From: Actinomycetes bacterium
GTDB taxonomy: Bacteria > Actinomycetota > Actinomycetes > Actinomycetales > Dermabacteraceae
DNA length: 25,698 bases
Direction of reading: 5' to 3'
Assembly (NCBI GenBank): GCA_023389045.1
Contig: JAEWEZ010000072.1
Coordinates: 1-25,698, forward strand
Every line of letters starts with the position of its first letter. Position 1 is the stretch's first letter. The notes under the pieces were generated by a model that did not search any database, was not told where the DNA came from, and was given only the letters and a program-made list of their open reading frames with translations. Position numbers and translations under genes: made by a program. This document shows, in pieces, positions 23,754 through 25,698 of this stretch.

Positions 23754-24748
23754 AGTTCCACCACACGTCCGTCACGCGCGCTCTCCAGCACGGCCTCGAC
23801 GGTGCGCACCGTGTTGAGGCCTTCGCGCATGGTCACGATGTTGGAGGCATCGCCCAGGATGGCGTTGCGGAAAGCCTCGTGTTCGGTCTTCAGCGGCTCC
23901 TGGCGGGTGAGGGCATAGCGGGTCACATCACCTTCGGAGACTCCCCGGAAGGAGGCCATCGAGTCCCACATATTCGTCTGGGTTTCCCCGTTGGCGTAGA
24001 AGGTGAGGTCGGCGTTGAGGGTGTCGCCCACGAGGGCGCCCTTTTCGCCGGTGACCACGGTGACGCGCTCCTTGAACGGGGAGAGCCAGTTGACCAGGTG
24101 CCCGGTGATAGCACCGTTGGCCAGGCGCCCCGCGATGGAGACCATGTCCTCATCCTTGCGGCCGCTGCGGCGGGTGGAGGTGGCTGCCACGGAGGCGTAC
24201 TCGGACTGCGCCACCCAGGCGGTCAGGTCCAGGTCGTGGGTGGCGAGGTCCTTGACCACGCCCACATCGGCGATACGGGCGGGGAAACCACCCTGACGGC
24301 GGGTGACGATCTGGTAGATCTCCCCCAGCTGCCCATCGGCGATGCGCTTGCGCATCCCCTGCAGGGCGGGGTTGTAGCGCTCGATGTAGCCGACCGCGCC
24401 CACGAGGCCCGCCTTCTCGAAGGCGGCGGTGATCTCCTCCGCCTCATCGATGTCGAAGGCGAGCGGCTTCTCGACGAGGGTGTGGATCCCGGCGTCGGCG
24501 AGCGCGAGGGCGACGTCGCGGTGGAACTGGGTGGGCACGGCGACGACGGCGTAGTCGATGCCGGAGGCGATGAGCGCCTCGACGTCCGGCAGCACGTCGA
24601 GGTCGGGGGCCGCGCCATGCGGGTCACCGTGCGCATCGGCAACAGCGACGAGGTCCACCCCGTCCAGGGCGCGGAGGTTGCGGGCGTGGTGGCGCCCCAT
24701 CATGCCCAGGCCGATCAGGCCCGCGCGCAGCGGCGTCGCCATGCTCAC
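23750..24748 (-). CDS. Gfo/Idh/MocA oxidoreductase (WbpB/WlbA-like)
   Basis: Cytoplasmic NAD(P)-dependent sugar oxidoreductase of 332 residues. It has the Rossmann motif GLIGLGMMGRHHARN (10-24), a strand ending VAVADAHGD, HTLVEKPLAFD (89-99) with the family lysine, GYIERYNP, and the THDLDL segment with the usual catalytic histidine. In sugar clusters with a DegT aminotransferase this family oxidises C3 of UDP-N-acetylglucosaminuronate (WbpB/WlbA), and that is the role inferred here. GTG 24748 overlaps the aminotransferase stop as GTGA; an ATG two codons later is also possible. The direct coupling with the aminotransferase supports a joint ketone-then-amine step. Other possibilities are a dehydrogenase for a different 3- or 4-amino sugar or for inositol-like substrates. 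Confidence 0.88.
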   Translation of the reverse strand: MSMATPLRAGLIGLGMMGRHHARNLRALDGVDLVAVADAHGDPHGAAPDLDVLPDVEALIASGIDYAVVAVPTQFHRDVALALADAGIHTLVEKPLAFDIDEAEEITAAFEKAGLVGAVGYIERYNPALQGMRKRIADGQLGEIYQIVTRRQGGFPARIADVGVVKDLATHDLDLTAWVAQSEYASVAATSTRRSGRKDEDMVSIAGRLANGAITGHLVNWLSPFKERVTVVTGEKGALVGDTLNADLTFYANGETQTNMWDSMASFRGVSEGDVTRYALTRQEPLKTEHEAFRNAILGDASNIVTMREGLNTVRTVEAVLESARDGRVVEL

Positions 24749-25698
24749 GCACCTGCCTTCGCGACGGTGTTCACCGCGGCGACGATCCGCTCGCGGTCCA
24801 GGTCGGAGAGGGAGGGGTGGACCGGCAGGGAGAGGACCTCGCGGGCCAGCAACTCGGTGACCGGCAGGTCCACGTCGCTCTGGAAGGTCGCGAGGCGATG
24901 CACGGGCGTGGGGTAGTACACGCCGCAGCCCACCTTGTGCTCCTCGCGCAGCGCGGTCGCGAAGGCGTCGCGCTCCGCAGCGGTCGCGCCGTCGATCTTC
25001 ACCGTGTACTGGTGGTAGACGTGGGTCGCTCCCTCGCGCACGACGGGCGTGACGACGCCCTCGAGGTGCTGGTCGAAGAAGGCAGCGTTCGCCTGACGGG
25101 TCGCGGTCCAGTCGGGGAGCTTGCGCAGCTGGACCCGGCCGATCGCGGCGTGGATGTCGGTCATGCGGTTGTTGTAGCCGGCGATCTCGTTCGCGTACTG
25201 CGTCTCCATGCCCTGGTTGCGCAGCAGGCGCACCTGACGAGCAGTCTCGGGCCGGGCGCAGCCGACCATGCCGCCCTCGCCGGAGGTCATGTTCTTGGTC
25301 GGGTACAGCGAGTACATCACCGCGTCACCGAAGGTGCCCACCTGGGCGCCCTGCCAGGTCGCGCCGTGCGCCTGGGCGGCGTCCTCGAACAGCCACAGCC
25401 CGTGCCGGGTCGCGATGTCCACGAGCGCATCCATCGGGGCAGGGTGGCCGTAGAGGTGGACGGGCTGGATGCCGACGGTCCGCTCGGTGATCGCGGCCTC
25501 GACAGCGGCCGGGTCCAGGGCGAAGGTGTCAGGGTCCACGTCCACGAAGACGGGCACTCCGCCGGAGACGGCCACGGAGTTCGCGGTCGCGGCGAAGGTG
25601 AAGGAGGGGACGATGACCTCGTCCCCGGGCTTCAGGCCCAGCGCGAGCATCCCCAGGTGCTGGCCGGAGGTGCCGGAGTTCACTGCGACGACCTCGCG
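24745..25698 (-). CDS. DegT/DnrJ/EryC1 sugar aminotransferase (5' end outside window)
   Basis: PLP-dependent fold-type I enzyme that moves an amino group to a UDP-ketosugar; in the proposed pathway it makes the 3-amino group (WbpE/WlbC role). The visible 317 residues start inside the family's SGT motif (VNSGTSGQHLG, 6-16 from the edge), so roughly 50 N-terminal residues are missing. Then come PSFTFAATAN (31-40), LFEDAAQAHGA (103-113) with the PLP-nitrogen aspartate, the PLP lysine in SLYPTKNMTSGEGGM (130-144), and GYNNRMTDIHAAIG. An ATG-like start seen in the open frame near 25683 is inside the domain and is not the real start. The frame is open to the edge. Coupled to the Gfo/Idh gene by GTGA. 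Third positions are almost all G or C. Confidence 0.92.
   Translation of the reverse strand, partial: REVVAVNSGTSGQHLGMLALGLKPGDEVIVPSFTFAATANSVAVSGGVPVFVDVDPDTFALDPAAVEAAITERTVGIQPVHLYGHPAPMDALVDIATRHGLWLFEDAAQAHGATWQGAQVGTFGDAVMYSLYPTKNMTSGEGGMVGCARPETARQVRLLRNQGMETQYANEIAGYNNRMTDIHAAIGRVQLRKLPDWTATRQANAAFFDQHLEGVVTPVVREGATHVYHQYTVKIDGATAAERDAFATALREEHKVGCGVYYPTPVHRLATFQSDVDLPVTELLAREVLSLPVHPSLSDLDRERIVAAVNTVAKAGA

Noticed and set aside
22080..23918. Plus-strand open frame of about 600 codons opposite the extended GT gene
   Set aside because: Antisense shadow: no motifs, and it crosses three coupled minus-strand genes.
25650..25683. Start of the aminotransferase at the GTG near 25683
   Set aside because: The frame is open to the window edge (REVVAV precedes NSGTSG) and the family needs about 50 more residues before this motif.
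1..25698. CRISPR arrays, tRNA or rRNA genes, insertion sequences, phage or defence genes
   Set aside because: No regular repeats with spacers, no transposase, integrase or nuclease motifs and no tRNA-like folds were found when reading both strands.

Overview
The window is high-GC DNA with GTG starts, RTGA four-base gene overlaps and an LCP-family wall ligase. This fits a Gram-positive actinomycete, plausibly Micrococcales; genus is not determinable from the sequence alone. Nearly every gene concerns a surface polysaccharide: sugar-nucleotide synthesis, glycosyl transfer, membrane handling, decoration, export and attachment to the wall. There are no tRNA or rRNA genes, insertion sequences or CRISPR arrays.

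Layout from left to right. (1) Minus strand, 1-2404: the 5' part of UDP-galactopyranose mutase (glf) preceded by two GT2 glycosyltransferases, one with the motifs of galactofuranosyltransferase GlfT1. This is a galactofuranose module. (2) Plus, 2703-4037: an LCP phosphotransferase. (3) Minus, 4133-4858: a polyprenyl-phosphate-sugar-synthase-like GT2. (4) Plus, 4994-9811: a tightly packed operon of a WbpA/WecC-type UDP-sugar dehydrogenase, a DUF2304 membrane protein, a large DUF6541-like membrane protein and an acyltransferase-3. (5) Minus, 9913-14301: a second DUF6541-like protein, a WbpI-type UDP-sugar 2-epimerase and a GT4. (6) Plus, 14476-17132: two GT-B enzymes, the first apparently leaderless. 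(7) Minus, 17148-18937: a GT4 and an unrecognised 161-residue protein. (8) Plus, 19096-20262: a GT4. (9) Minus, 20362-25698: a coupled operon of a DegT aminotransferase (5' end outside the window), a Gfo/Idh dehydrogenase, a second extended GT-B enzyme and a fused ABC exporter.

How the genes may work together (inference). The C6 dehydrogenase, Gfo/Idh oxidoreductase, DegT aminotransferase and WbpI-like epimerase match four of the five steps to UDP-2,3-diacetamido-2,3-dideoxy-D-mannuronic acid; only the WbpD N-acetyltransferase is not in view. Glf and the GlfT1-like enzyme supply galactofuranose. At least five GT-B enzymes would assemble a lipid-linked repeat, the ABC protein could flip it, DUF6541 proteins may act as GT-C-like transferases or polymerases outside the membrane, the acyltransferase decorates, and LCP joins the product to peptidoglycan.

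Most notable observations: a probable CTG start codon at 23753, a pair of GT-B enzymes sharing an unnamed N-terminal helical domain, two divergent DUF6541 paralogues of different base composition, and the orphan 161-residue gene.
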